NCBI RefSeq assembly: GCF_026420845.1
Contig: NZ_JAOWCB010000015.1
Location: 92,351 to 156,350, forward strand
Source: Streptomyces sp. PR69
GTDB taxonomy: Bacteria > Actinomycetota > Actinomycetes > Streptomycetales > Streptomycetaceae
Direction: 5' to 3'
Length of the DNA: 64,000 nucleotides
Shown: positions 7,635 through 14,683 of the stretch, in pieces
How positions within the stretch are numbered: position 1 is the stretch's first letter
How the letters are laid out: every line of letters begins with the position of its first letter
Made by a program: the position numbers and the translations under genes
The notes under the pieces: model-generated
What the model was told of the DNA's origin: nothing
Seen by the model: the letters and a program-made list of their open reading frames with translations, nothing else
Databases searched by the model: none

Positions 7635-7801
7635 CACCCCTTCCGCTCCGCTTCATTCGCTGCATCCGTGGCCTTGGCCGTCTTCTCGGCGGCCTCGGCC
7701 CGGCTCGCCTTGTAGGTTCTCGTTTGGTCTGTCGGACGACAGGTCGTTGACCTGGTTCTTTGCCACCGTTTCTCATCGAGTTGTCGGTAGCTTCTTCTCA
7801 T
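7634..7801 (-). pseudogene. Possible 3' remnant of a disrupted small gene
   Basis: A reading frame ending in a Lys/Ala/Glu-rich helix (SRAEAAEKTAKATDAANEAE) stops at 7634 in perfect ATGA overlap with the next gene. Only its last 30 or so codons have normal local composition; upstream of about 7715 the sequence turns AT-richer and repetitive, and no well-placed start is visible (ATG 7801 has a GAGGA 13 nt away). It may be the tail of a gene whose head is the ORF at 8838-8972, split by the intervening insert. This is inference. Confidence 0.35.
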
Positions 7802-7818
7802 CGATCTGTCGGATCCTC
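7728..7818. repeat. CTGTCGG repeats at left edge of insert
   Basis: Three related copies: TCTGTCGG at 7728-7735 (paired with an inverted CGACAG just after), TTGTCGG at 7781-7787, and GATCTGTCGGATCCTC at 7803-7818. The last two are preceded by the same TTCTCATCGA block 25 bp apart. The 16-bp copy is matched by an inverted copy at 8888-8903 with one mismatch. Confidence 0.55.
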
Positions 7819-7984
7819 GGGAAGATTGAGCATCTTGCTTGGGAAGCGGACTGACGGCAGCACGGACGGCCGACCGTCCAGCGACCACGGCCACTGGACC
7901 TACCCCGGCACTGTGCTCGTGATCCCATAGCAGGCAGGAATGGCTCGGGACGCCACAACGATGTCCTGGGGACGCCCGCTCCTC

Positions 7985-8791
7985 CTACGGCAGTGAAGGG
8001 CCGCCCTCCGCGCCCCCTGGGCGATACGTCGGCTCGGGCAGGCGCTCCTGGCGTCGGCGCGAGAGCCAGTACGTCCGCTGGTGGGTGGGATGCGACTCGA
8101 ACTCCAGGGAGTCGATCCCGCTCTCCGTGTCGACCACCCAGATACCGGAGCGAGTCTTGTCCGGGCGGACCGGGCAGCCGGTCAGTTCGAGCTCCCAGGT
8201 GTCGGTGACGCCGTTGTCCCGGCTGTCGTGCACGGTGATAGTGCCGGTCACACTGTGCGGGAGCTTGCGGCCTGTCTGCCGTGCCTCGTAGTTCTCCGAG
8301 AGCTCCTTGACCGTGAAGTCCTTCTGCAGGAACAGGTTCTGGCTCACGGTGCTCTTCCCGGCGGGCCACAGGGCATGCGACCTCACAGGCTGCCGACGAC
8401 CCTCCTTTTCGCGGATGAGGTCGCCGTCGTACTCCACGGCCCCGTACCGGTCCGCGCCGTTCTCGATGAGAACGCGAGCTCGCAGCACGATCCGGTCGTC
8501 TTCCTTTGCCGGGAAGTGCCACTCGTGGCCCGCAGGCCACTCGCCCGCGATCACACCAAACTGCGACGCCCCATGCGGCGGCCACGCCACATCGGTGAGC
8601 CGAACAGTTACCGCAGGAGCCTGAGCGTCCAGCCGTGCACGGGCCGCATCGATCGCCACGGCCTCAGAGGCGATCAGCGCGCGATGCGCGACTTCATTGC
8701 CTTGACGAATCCGGTAGGCCTGCCAGGCGACCGCGCCGAAGGCGAGGAAGCCAGCCGCCGATTGGGCGGCAATCCATGGAGTGTCCGACAT
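7985..8791 (-). CDS. Single-pass membrane protein, unknown function
   Basis: 268 residues from ATG 8791. One N-terminal transmembrane helix (about residues 6-25, AAGFLAFGAVAWQAYRI), a short basic/helical stretch, then a mostly beta-strand soluble domain with repeated Trp and acidic patches (AVTVRLTDVAWPP, RIVLRARVLIENG, TGTITVHDSRDNG, TDTWELELTG). No lipobox. The topology suggests a membrane-anchored cytoplasmic or external beta domain. It is bounded on both sides by inverted CTGTCGG repeats and has no close coupled neighbours, so it may be a cargo gene. I do not recognise the family. Confidence 0.6.
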   Translation of the reverse strand: MSDTPWIAAQSAAGFLAFGAVAWQAYRIRQGNEVAHRALIASEAVAIDAARARLDAQAPAVTVRLTDVAWPPHGASQFGVIAGEWPAGHEWHFPAKEDDRIVLRARVLIENGADRYGAVEYDGDLIREKEGRRQPVRSHALWPAGKSTVSQNLFLQKDFTVKELSENYEARQTGRKLPHSVTGTITVHDSRDNGVTDTWELELTGCPVRPDKTRSGIWVVDTESGIDSLEFESHPTHQRTYWLSRRRQERLPEPTYRPGGAEGGPSLP

Positions 8792-8837
8792 GACAGGCAA
8801 TTGTCGTACGAGAGGACAGAGAATGCTAACTTGCTGG

Positions 8838-8972
8838 TCAGGGTGGTGAATTGGGTCCGGATCGCGGCCTCAAACCGACAGATCGCGGAGAATCCGACAG
8901 ATCTGTTGAGTCCCTACACGCCTCATTGCGGCGACGCAGCTCCTCCATGGACATGCTCTTTCGCAGTGCCAT
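8838..8972 (-). CDS. Small basic ORF, possible 5' half of a split gene
   Basis: 44 codons from ATG 8972 with an excellent AGGAG 8 nt upstream. The first 20 residues (MALRKSMSMEELRRRNEACR) look like a genuine small helical protein; after that the frame enters the GATCTGTCGG repeats and becomes Ser/Pro/Arg-rich until the stop. Either a real 44-residue peptide or the head of a gene interrupted at about 8903, whose tail would be the frame ending at 7634. Confidence 0.45.
   Translation of the reverse strand: MALRKSMSMEELRRRNEACRDSTDLSDSPRSVGLRPRSGPNSPP
8875..8903. repeat. Inverted CCGACAGATC repeats at right edge of insert
   Basis: Two copies of CCGACAGATC (8875-8884 and 8894-8903). The outer one is part of GAGAATCCGACAGATC (8888-8903), the inverse of 7803-7818 with 15 of 16 bases matching. 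Confidence 0.55.
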
Positions 8973-9009
8973 GCTGATGGCTCCTGTCTCGTGTGTTCGG
9001 GATACGGAC

Positions 9010-9048
9010 TGAGGCGGCCGTTCGCCCGGCAGTGAGCCGGCCGCCTCA
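9010..9048 (-). terminator. Terminator of the Spd-like operon
   Basis: 11-bp perfect stem TGAGGCGGCCG/CGGCCGCCTCA with a 17-nt loop, downstream of the last gene of the 9161-12713 operon. Between stop and hairpin is a 6-codon mini-ORF (9052-9072, MTEADI) with a perfect GGAGGAG ribosome site; whether it is translated is unknown. Confidence 0.55.
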
Positions 9049-9160
9049 GACTCAGATGTCAGCTTCCGTCATCTGTGCTCCTCCGTGGTGGTTGGCGGAT
9101 CGGGAGATCCGTCAGGAGATCAGGGGTAGACACAGGTAGAGGGGGCGGGAGATCCGCAGG

Positions 9161-9727
9161 TCACGGTGCGTCTACCAGGCTGGGAGACACACCTGACTCC
9201 CGAGGGGAGAGGCAGGGCGGGAGGTCGTCGCGATGGACCCCGCGGGTGGGCACGCCGTTCACCTTGAGCTTGGGCCGCACGGGGATGCCGAGAGCCTCCA
9301 AACGGGCGCGCAGATCAGACACCGTCCACCCCACCCCCTGCCCCCGCTCTTGAAGGTGGGCCAGGACCGTCGACAGGTGCACCCCCGGGCGTCCGTCGAG
9401 ACACTCATATAGGAGAGCGAGAACGGGCTCGACCGGGGCCTGCTCGCGGGCCTCTTCGATGGCCGGGTGAGCCGGACTGACGGGCGGCTGAACGGCGCGC
9501 CACGCCGCCCAGCACCACAGCGCGGTGAGTGGCCACATCAGCACAGGCGCCCCGCGGACGAGCCGGGCCGCGGTATAGAGGCCGAGCACGAACAGCGCCA
9601 CACGCACGACGCGGTGCGCCCGAGTCGGCCCCTTGCGCACCCATCCAGCAGCACGATCGCCGAGACAACGTGCGATCACCGCAGACCCGTGCCAGAGGCG
9701 ATGCGCGATCTGCTGAGCAACCTTCAC
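9161..9727 (-). CDS. Spd-like membrane protein with C-terminal winged-helix-like domain
   Basis: 188 residues from GTG 9727, overlapping the upstream stop (GTGA). Basic N-terminus, two adjoining hydrophobic segments (VALFVLGLYTAARLV and VLMWPLTALWCWAAWRA), then a C-terminal domain with GVHLSTVLAHLQ, WTVSDLRARLEALGIPVR and GVHRDDLPP. I recall this tail from proteins encoded beside traB/spd genes of Streptomyces conjugative plasmids and AICEs, though I could not check it by search. Last gene of a six-gene coupled operon. Here no FtsK-type transfer ATPase accompanies it within the window. Confidence 0.65.
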   Translation of the reverse strand: MKVAQQIAHRLWHGSAVIARCLGDRAAGWVRKGPTRAHRVVRVALFVLGLYTAARLVRGAPVLMWPLTALWCWAAWRAVQPPVSPAHPAIEEAREQAPVEPVLALLYECLDGRPGVHLSTVLAHLQERGQGVGWTVSDLRARLEALGIPVRPKLKVNGVPTRGVHRDDLPPCLSPRESGVSPSLVDAP

Positions 9728-10230
9728 AGCAGCCCAGCCCCTTCGACCACGCCGCGCAGCGCCGTGCCCGCCTCGTTGATCACTGGTGGCAGCCAATTGA
9801 GGAGCTGGGCGACTCCGGCCGTGGCGCACAGGGTGAAGCCGCAGAACACGCCGCCGATCATGCGCCTCCGCTCTTCCTTGTCCGCCTCACGCCAGGCCAG
9901 GACCACGACGATCGCGATCAGGAACACGACCACACCGCCCTCCTCGGTGAGCTGGCCGAGATCGCCGCGAGCGATTGCCCCTGTGGGCTTCGCCCCAGAG
10001 ACGACCTCGGTGGCGGTGCTGCCGCCGCGGTTCGCCGCGACCGTTGAGCAGCCGGCGAGCCAGCCGAGGAGGCCCCCTGTGCAGATGGTGCCGACCGCGC
10101 CGAGCAGAGCGCCGCGCCCGAACGGCAGCAGCTCCTTCAGCTGACGGCCGCCCTTCCACCAGGGGCGGAGGTTGGCGTACAAAACGGCGAGGGAGGCTGC
10201 GAGGCCAGCGAGCGTGAGGCCGGTGTTCAC
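9724..10230 (-). CDS. Spd-like multi-pass membrane protein
   Basis: 168 residues from GTG 10230, whose GTGA overlaps the upstream stop. Four hydrophobic segments: residues about 4-22 (LTLAGLAASLAVLYANL), 40-60 (LLGAVGTICTGGLLGWLAG), 95-112 (VVVFLIAIVVVLAW) and 125-150 (GGVFCGFTLCATAGVAQLLNW). Small multi-pass proteins of this kind make up the spread (Spd) set of Streptomyces plasmids. Function inferred only from topology and operon context. Confidence 0.6.
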   Translation of the reverse strand: MNTGLTLAGLAASLAVLYANLRPWWKGGRQLKELLPFGRGALLGAVGTICTGGLLGWLAGCSTVAANRGGSTATEVVSGAKPTGAIARGDLGQLTEEGGVVVFLIAIVVVLAWREADKEERRRMIGGVFCGFTLCATAGVAQLLNWLPPVINEAGTALRGVVEGAGLL

Positions 10231-10775
10231 GGGCGTACTCCGGTCAGGGCAGTGATGGGGTCGTACCAGTTCATGGCCCCGGTCACGCCGATGGCGCAGA
10301 CGGCCAGGGCGAACACGGCGGGGAGCGTGCCGCGGCGGACCACGGCGGTTCCGGCGAGCAGCAGAGGGATTCCGGCGAGGGCGTAGGCGTGGGGGATGCC
10401 GTACTCGTCGCGGGCGAGGCTCACGGTGTAAGCCCAGACCGCGCCCGCGCTGTGCCCGACTCCAGGGACGGGTGCGACGGCGAGCGTGAGCGCCGCGATC
10501 GCCTTCCAGGGGCGTACGTAGCGTGTGAGCCAGGCCCAGCGCGAGGGCCGGGGTTCGGGCTCGGCGGGTACCGGCGCCAACGTGATCCGCACTTCGATGA
10601 GACCAGGCACTGACGGTTCCGGCGGTCCCGGCGGAGGCTGCGAAGGCGGTGCGCCGGACGTCGGCGGAGGCGGCGGGATGCGCCACGGCGGCGTCTCATC
10701 CGGCGCAGGCGGCCGAGCGGGCAGGGGCGCGCCCGCTGGGATGATCCGGGTAGGGCTGATGGGCTGGTCGGTCAT
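10227..10775 (-). CDS. Proline-rich Spd-like membrane protein
   Basis: 182 residues. The first 75 are a proline-rich, probably cytoplasmic, low-complexity region (runs such as PPPPPTSGAPPSQPPPGPP), followed by three or four hydrophobic helices between about 90 and 180 (AIAALTLAVAPVPGVGHSAG, HAYALAGIPLLLAGTAVV, AVFALAVCAIGVTGAM). ATG 10775 overlaps the DUF2637-gene stop (ATGA). Part of the coupled spread-like operon. The Pro-rich head may bind a partner. Confidence 0.6.
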   Translation of the reverse strand: MTDQPISPTRIIPAGAPLPARPPAPDETPPWRIPPPPPTSGAPPSQPPPGPPEPSVPGLIEVRITLAPVPAEPEPRPSRWAWLTRYVRPWKAIAALTLAVAPVPGVGHSAGAVWAYTVSLARDEYGIPHAYALAGIPLLLAGTAVVRRGTLPAVFALAVCAIGVTGAMNWYDPITALTGVRP

Positions 10776-12181
10776 CCCTGTACCTCGCGGAGAAGGTCAC
10801 GTACCTGCTCGGCCTTCGGCTGGCCAATCCGCAGACCGCGCTTCAGCGCGTGGATGGACGCGGGGCGACCGTGCTCCTGGCGGTGCTGGGCGTCGAGTAC
10901 GCGGGCGCGGGCGAGGAGATCCTCCGTACCTGCGGCGGACGGTACGGACCGGCCGTGGTCGGGCTCGCGCCTGCCTGCGGGTACGCGGGCGTGCACCCGC
11001 GGAGTACGCGCCCGGGCGGTCCCGGGTACGGGCATGTGGGCGCGTACCTCGGGGTGTACCTCGTCGGCTGTCTGGACATCGAGCAGCAGGCCAGAGTCGG
11101 GTACGACGGCGAGCACGGGGCGCTCCGGCCCCTTCTTGGGCCGGGGCGGGTTGCCCGCGCGGGTCGCGACCCGGACCAGCGTCTCGGACACGGGTACGCC
11201 GTACTCGGTGCACAGCGCCGCTACCTCGGCGGGCGTCGCAGTCGGGTGCGCGGAGCGTACCTGAGTGATCGCGTCCACCGGCTCCAGGCGGCGCAGCTGC
11301 GCACCGGTCACACCGAGCGGCGTACTCGGGTACGACGGGGCGGGCACGGCCGTACCCGCCCAGGGAGACGGCAGAGGTACGGTCGCCAGCTCGTACGAGG
11401 TGCGCCGCGCGGCGAGCTCCTGCAGCAGCCGGTGCCGCTGCTCGCCGTCCGTGCCCACGTGCGCGCGGGCGACCGCGGCCGCGAGCCGCCGCCGGCCCCA
11501 CCCGCGCAGTCGCGGGCGCGCGGCGAGCCGTACGGCCCGCGTCATCGCCCGGTCCCGGGTGATCTGCTCCGCGGTACGGTCCCGCGTCGCCAGACCCAGG
11601 TACGACAGCAGCCGTTCGCGAAGCTCGCGGCCGATCACCGCCGGCAGCCCGGTGGACAGCGCCTCCGGCCGGGCAACGCGGATCTCCAACCCCATCGCCA
11701 GGTGCCACAGCAGCCCGGCCATGACCGGGCCGATCACGGCACGCACCGTGCCGCCGACGATCCCGGACTCGGAGTACGCGGGGATGACCTGGACGCCGGT
11801 GATGACCCAGACGAGGACTCCGGGAACGCCCGGTGAGCCGGCCGCCGTATCGGTGGCGGTGGCCCGCTTGTTCGCGCGGGCCATGACGGCACAGGCGAGC
11901 AGGGCGATTTCGGCGGCGGCGAACATCACGATCCGCTCGGCGGTGTCGTGCATGCCGAGACGGTGCTCCGCGAACCGCCAGGACGTGTCGGCGGTGTAGG
12001 CGGTGCAGACGAGGGCGCCGACGGCGGCGGTGACGACGGAGGCCGGCGGGCGGCGCATGCTGCGGAGGGCGCGGATTGTGCGCCAGGCGACGGCGGCGGC
12101 GAGGAGGGCCGCGGGTGTGGCGACGGCCAGGGTCGGCCAGGGGTGGGTGGCAGCCCACTGGGTCAGCTGGTGTGGGGTCAC
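10772..12181 (-). CDS. SpdB2/DUF2637-like plasmid-spread protein
   Basis: 469 residues from GTG 12181 (GTGA overlap). Four or five transmembrane helices within residues 1-165, then a long soluble part with Arg-rich helices, and a C-terminal HTH-like module (ARVLDAQHRQEHGR, then HALKRGLRIGQPKAEQVRDL) that in related proteins resembles a DNA-binding tail. This layout is that of DUF2637/SpdB2 proteins, which help spread conjugative plasmids between mycelial compartments. A role in phage biology is not known to me. Very GC-rich, like its operon. Confidence 0.7.
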   Translation of the reverse strand: MTPHQLTQWAATHPWPTLAVATPAALLAAAVAWRTIRALRSMRRPPASVVTAAVGALVCTAYTADTSWRFAEHRLGMHDTAERIVMFAAAEIALLACAVMARANKRATATDTAAGSPGVPGVLVWVITGVQVIPAYSESGIVGGTVRAVIGPVMAGLLWHLAMGLEIRVARPEALSTGLPAVIGRELRERLLSYLGLATRDRTAEQITRDRAMTRAVRLAARPRLRGWGRRRLAAAVARAHVGTDGEQRHRLLQELAARRTSYELATVPLPSPWAGTAVPAPSYPSTPLGVTGAQLRRLEPVDAITQVRSAHPTATPAEVAALCTEYGVPVSETLVRVATRAGNPPRPKKGPERPVLAVVPDSGLLLDVQTADEVHPEVRAHMPVPGTARARTPRVHARVPAGRREPDHGRSVPSAAGTEDLLARARVLDAQHRQEHGRPASIHALKRGLRIGQPKAEQVRDLLREVQG

Positions 12182-12405
12182 GGCGCTTCTCCGGGAACGT
12201 CGGCGGACTCGCGGTGGGCGTTCCTGTCCTGGCCGGTGTCGTCAGCGATGGTGGCGGCGACGGACTCGGCGATGAGGTGGACGTCGTCGCGGTGGTCGCA
12301 CTGGTCGCGCTGCGCCTGGGCGGCCGCGTAGTCGGCGGCTGCCTCGCGGTGCAGCTCGGCGACACGCTCCCGCTCGCTGGCGGTGTCGGGCTGCTCGCGG
12401 TTCAT
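12178..12405 (-). CDS. Small acidic protein of the Spd-like operon
   Basis: 75 residues, ATGA-coupled at its start to the gene upstream and, by GTGA, to the DUF2637 gene downstream. Charged and helical (ERERVAELHREAAADYAAAQ), likely coiled coil, with Asp/His-rich middle (QRDQCDHRDDVHLIAES). No known domain. Soluble. Confidence 0.6.
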   Translation of the reverse strand: MNREQPDTASERERVAELHREAAADYAAAQAQRDQCDHRDDVHLIAESVAATIADDTGQDRNAHRESADVPGEAP

Positions 12406-12713
12406 CGGCTGGCTGCCCGGCGGAGGCGGAGCGCGTACTCGCCGCGGGTGATGCCCGGCTCGATGGCCGGCATGTGGCGCAGGAGCCGACGCTCGGCGTC
12501 GTTGGCGGCCGGGGTGCGGAAGCCGTGGGCCCCGGTCGCATAGCGGAGGGCGAGGGCGAGGCGGCGGGAGTCGTGGATCTCTCCGGCGGGGCGCACGGCG
12601 GTGAGCCGGTTGGCGATCTTCACGAGCAGGGTGCGAGTTGCGGTGTCGGGGCCTTGGGCACGGCGGAGTGCTTCATTGATCTGGGGCGTGTCGGTACGCT
12701 CGGGCACGGTCAT
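12402..12713 (-). CDS. First gene of the Spd-like operon, unknown
   Basis: 103 residues. AGGAGG lies just 1 nt before ATG 12713 but exactly 7 nt before the in-frame GTG at 12707, so translation may really start two codons later. All-helical, basic; ends TRGEYALRLRRAASR. Opens the six-gene minus-strand operon and is divergent to the HTH regulator at 12839; a 12-bp-stem hairpin lies in the leader between them. No family recognised. Confidence 0.6.
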   Translation of the reverse strand: MTVPERTDTPQINEALRRAQGPDTATRTLLVKIANRLTAVRPAGEIHDSRRLALALRYATGAHGFRTPAANDAERRLLRHMPAIEPGITRGEYALRLRRAASR

Positions 12714-12740
12714 TCCTCCTGGTGAAGCAGGCGGATGGCT

Positions 12741-12775
12741 GGCCCCGACCGGGCTCTCACACACCGGTCGGGGCC
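12741..12775 (-). promoter_or_regulatory. Leader hairpin before Spd-like operon
   Basis: Perfect 12-bp stem GGCCCCGACCGG/CCGGTCGGGGCC with an 11-nt loop, 28 bases upstream of the first operon ATG and 29 bases from the 28-bp palindrome. Too far from any upstream gene end to be an ordinary terminator on the minus strand; candidate attenuator or mRNA-stability element. Confidence 0.45.
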
Positions 12776-12803
12776 GACTTGTTGTTGCCGGACCCAAGGT
12801 AGC

Positions 12804-12831
12804 GACTTCCTAGCCATATGGCTAGGAAGTC
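12804..12831. promoter_or_regulatory. 28-bp perfect palindrome (operator candidate)
   Basis: GACTTCCTAGCCAT followed by its exact reverse complement, with no spacer. It overlaps the AGGAAG ribosome site of the plus-strand HTH gene and lies between that gene and the divergent Spd-like operon, the expected place for an autoregulatory operator. Confidence 0.75.
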
Positions 12832-12838
12832 AGAAAGA

Positions 12839-13096
12839 ATGGTGCCCATGGCCGAGGCCGAAGGAGGGCCGGACATGGTTTCGTTCCGTGAAGCGGCGCG
12901 GAGGGTCGTAGCTGAGGGGATCGAGCGCACGATGAGCCATCAGCGCGTCTCGCAGCTCTCACGTGAAGACCCGGAGTTCCCGCCGGTCGCGGAAGTGGGG
13001 CGCTCGAAGGTGGTCGACTGGCGGCTGGCTGCGCCGTACTTCCGGAAGCGGCGGAAGCGTCAGGGGAAGCGCTCGGATCTGGAGCGCGGGGAGTAG
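12839..13096 (+). CDS. HTH regulator divergent to the Spd-like operon
   Basis: 85 residues from ATG 12839, selected because AGGAAG lies 9 nt upstream; an ATG at 12818 is in the centre of the palindrome and would need leaderless translation, and another lies at 12848. Excisionase/AlpA-like fold: VSFREAARRVVAEGIERTMS, then HQRVSQLSREDPEFPP, then a wing (VAEVGRSKVVDWRLAAPYF) and a very basic tail. Likely binds the overlapping palindrome and controls itself and the Spd-like operon, in the manner of plasmid kor genes. That control is inference. Confidence 0.7.
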   Translation: MVPMAEAEGGPDMVSFREAARRVVAEGIERTMSHQRVSQLSREDPEFPPVAEVGRSKVVDWRLAAPYFRKRRKRQGKRSDLERGE

Positions 13097-13112
13097 ACGC
13101 TCGAGTGCACGT

Positions 13113-13141
13113 GGCCCCGCCCTCCTCCTGGCGACGGGGCC
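13113..13141 (+). terminator. Hairpin after HTH regulator
   Basis: 7-bp stem GGCCCCG/CGGGGCC, 16 bases after the regulator stop. Confidence 0.4.
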
Positions 13142-13241
13142 GTGCTGTGACTTCCAGCGATAGGTGAGCAGCCTCAGGTGCGCCGGGCTGGCGGCATGCG
13201 CCCTCTCGACACAGCAAGGTAGGTCTGGGCCAGGCGTCAGA

Positions 13242-13276
13242 AGAGGGGTGGAAGGCGAACTGCCTTCCACCCCTCT
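13242..13276. terminator. Strong bidirectional terminator
   Basis: Perfect 15-bp stem AGAGGGGTGGAAGGC/GCCTTCCACCCCTCT with a 5-nt loop, 24 bases beyond the HEPN-like gene stop, between two convergent genes. Confidence 0.75.
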
Positions 13277-13299
13277 CCATCTCTTGGTGAGGCCTGCGT

Positions 13300-14436
13300 T
13301 CATCCGGCCGGGCTGAGAGCCCGCATCGTCTCCTCCAGTTCTCGGATCAGGCCGATGGCCAGCATCACCGCGGCGAGTGCGTTGGCGAGCGTGATCTGTG
13401 TCGGTCCCGCTGCGTGGGTGCTCGCGTGGCGGTTGTACTCCTCGGGTACTGGCGGCCCGTGGTACGGCTCGTAAGCCTTGTGGATGCTGGTGTGGAGGCA
13501 GTACGCCCGGAACTGGCCGACCAGAGTGTTCGGCGTGGCCGTCGGCAACTTGGCGGCAAGGTTCTTAAAGGTGAAGCCGCCCTTGCTGTTCTGAAGGCTG
13601 GAGTCTGCTCGGACCATGGCCCGCAGAATGGTGTCCAGGACTGAGGAGGCGAGGACCTGACCGGACGCGTACCTGTCGCTGTCGATCGAGTCCAGGCACT
13701 CGCTAAGGAGGTCGACCTCTGCTGTCAGGTCTCTACGGGCAACGTCGGCGAGGACGGCGCGGCAATGCTTGACGACGTCGGCAGCCTGTCGCTCCAGCAC
13801 CCTGCGGCGGGTCGGGGCGTCCTGCGCTTTGAGCAGCTCCCGGATGACGTTTGCCGGTGGCGTCCACACCAGCGGGATGCCCTCTCCCATGATCGTGAGC
13901 ATGTCGACATGATTGAGCAGTTCCCCACGCCAGTTCTCCGGATCGAGAGCCTGCAGCCGCTCCCAAGGCGTTGAACCAGCGATGCGCAGGGCCTCGCTGC
14001 GGCTCAGGAACCCCCCAGGCATGAGGTTCCGGAGGTCCAGGGTGTCGAGAGGAGACTGCATGTTCAGGCTCGCCCGCACTGCAGCGCCGATCGTGTTCTC
14101 GAGGGCGGGACGAAGCGCCTCCTCGAGCGACATTGGCCCCGGGCCGGTGCCCAGCTGGATCAATGCCGAGTTCCGAAGCATCCGCTGGAGTGGGCTGTCG
14201 AACGATCGGTGGAGGTCGTTGTGGGCCGTGAAGTGGCTCGCTATGGATATGAAGGGCCGCTGGACGATGTGGTGCCGGCGTCGCGCGGGTGCCTCATCGC
14301 CTTTGGTGCTGGCTTCCGGGTCCAGTTCGCCGTCCGGCGCCTCGGTCTCCTCGGGTTCTTGGGGCATGGACTCAGAGAGTGAGCTGTCCTCCGTATTGCC
14401 TTCCTCGGGAGGCACTGTAGGGTCGGTTGTAGGCAA
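13300..14436 (-). CDS. HEPN-type protein, candidate anti-phage RNase
   Basis: 378 residues from TTG 14436, supported by GGGAG 7 nt upstream; the next GTG (14415) has none. The first 50 residues are acidic and disordered; then a large helical body. Near the C-terminus EYNRHASTHAAG contains R336-x4-H341, the catalytic-type Rx4-6H signature of HEPN ribonucleases in an NRHxxxH setting often seen in Abi-like proteins. It stands alone with its own promoter, leader and strong terminator, the layout of an accessory defence gene in a prophage. HEPN assignment rests on one motif plus helical content; RNase activity is not shown. Confidence 0.55.
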   Translation of the reverse strand: MPTTDPTVPPEEGNTEDSSLSESMPQEPEETEAPDGELDPEASTKGDEAPARRRHHIVQRPFISIASHFTAHNDLHRSFDSPLQRMLRNSALIQLGTGPGPMSLEEALRPALENTIGAAVRASLNMQSPLDTLDLRNLMPGGFLSRSEALRIAGSTPWERLQALDPENWRGELLNHVDMLTIMGEGIPLVWTPPANVIRELLKAQDAPTRRRVLERQAADVVKHCRAVLADVARRDLTAEVDLLSECLDSIDSDRYASGQVLASSVLDTILRAMVRADSSLQNSKGGFTFKNLAAKLPTATPNTLVGQFRAYCLHTSIHKAYEPYHGPPVPEEYNRHASTHAAGPTQITLANALAAVMLAIGLIRELEETMRALSPAG

Positions 14437-14495
14437 GGTATTACTCCCTTGAACTCGTAGCTCTGGCGGACTCGGCCTCCGCGCAGCAGCTGATC

Positions 14496-14520
14496 GGCCG
14501 CCTTCATTTTGAAGGCGGCC
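14496..14520 (-). promoter_or_regulatory. Hairpin in the leader of the HEPN-like gene
   Basis: Perfect 11-bp stem GGCCGCCTTCA/TGAAGGCGGCC with a 3-nt loop, about 60 bases upstream of the TTG start and some 120 bases after the predicted transcription start. Candidate attenuator; it could also be a terminator of earlier transcription. Confidence 0.45.
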
Positions 14521-14646
14521 TTGCGTCTATCCAGGCTATGGCACCTTGCTGACACGGAGAGGGCTTCAAGAAGGCACTGGGTGTCGCCCCGTTTCGATTG
14601 CGCCTTCGAATCCATGCCGTTGGGTGCCGCTACGTGTCACTGAATG

Positions 14647-14675
14647 CCATTAGGTGGTGTTCAGGCCCAAGTCAA
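14647..14675 (-). promoter_or_regulatory. Promoter of the HEPN-like gene
   Basis: Minus strand -35 TTGACT (14670-14675), 17-bp spacer, weak -10 TAATGG (14647-14652). Confidence 0.45.
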
Positions 14676-14683
14676 CCCCTCGA

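Noticed and set aside
7773..8585. 270-codon minus frame over the membrane-protein gene
   Set aside because: Arg/Gly/Pro-rich shadow; the overlapping frame 7985-8791 has a transmembrane helix and balanced composition.
9052..9072. Six-codon mini-ORF MTEADI with a perfect ribosome site
   Set aside because: Too short to annotate as a gene; noted under the terminator only.
14241..14615. 124-codon minus frame through the HEPN leader and N-terminus
   Set aside because: Becomes Arg/Pro-rich shadow inside the HEPN gene; the start lacks a ribosome site.
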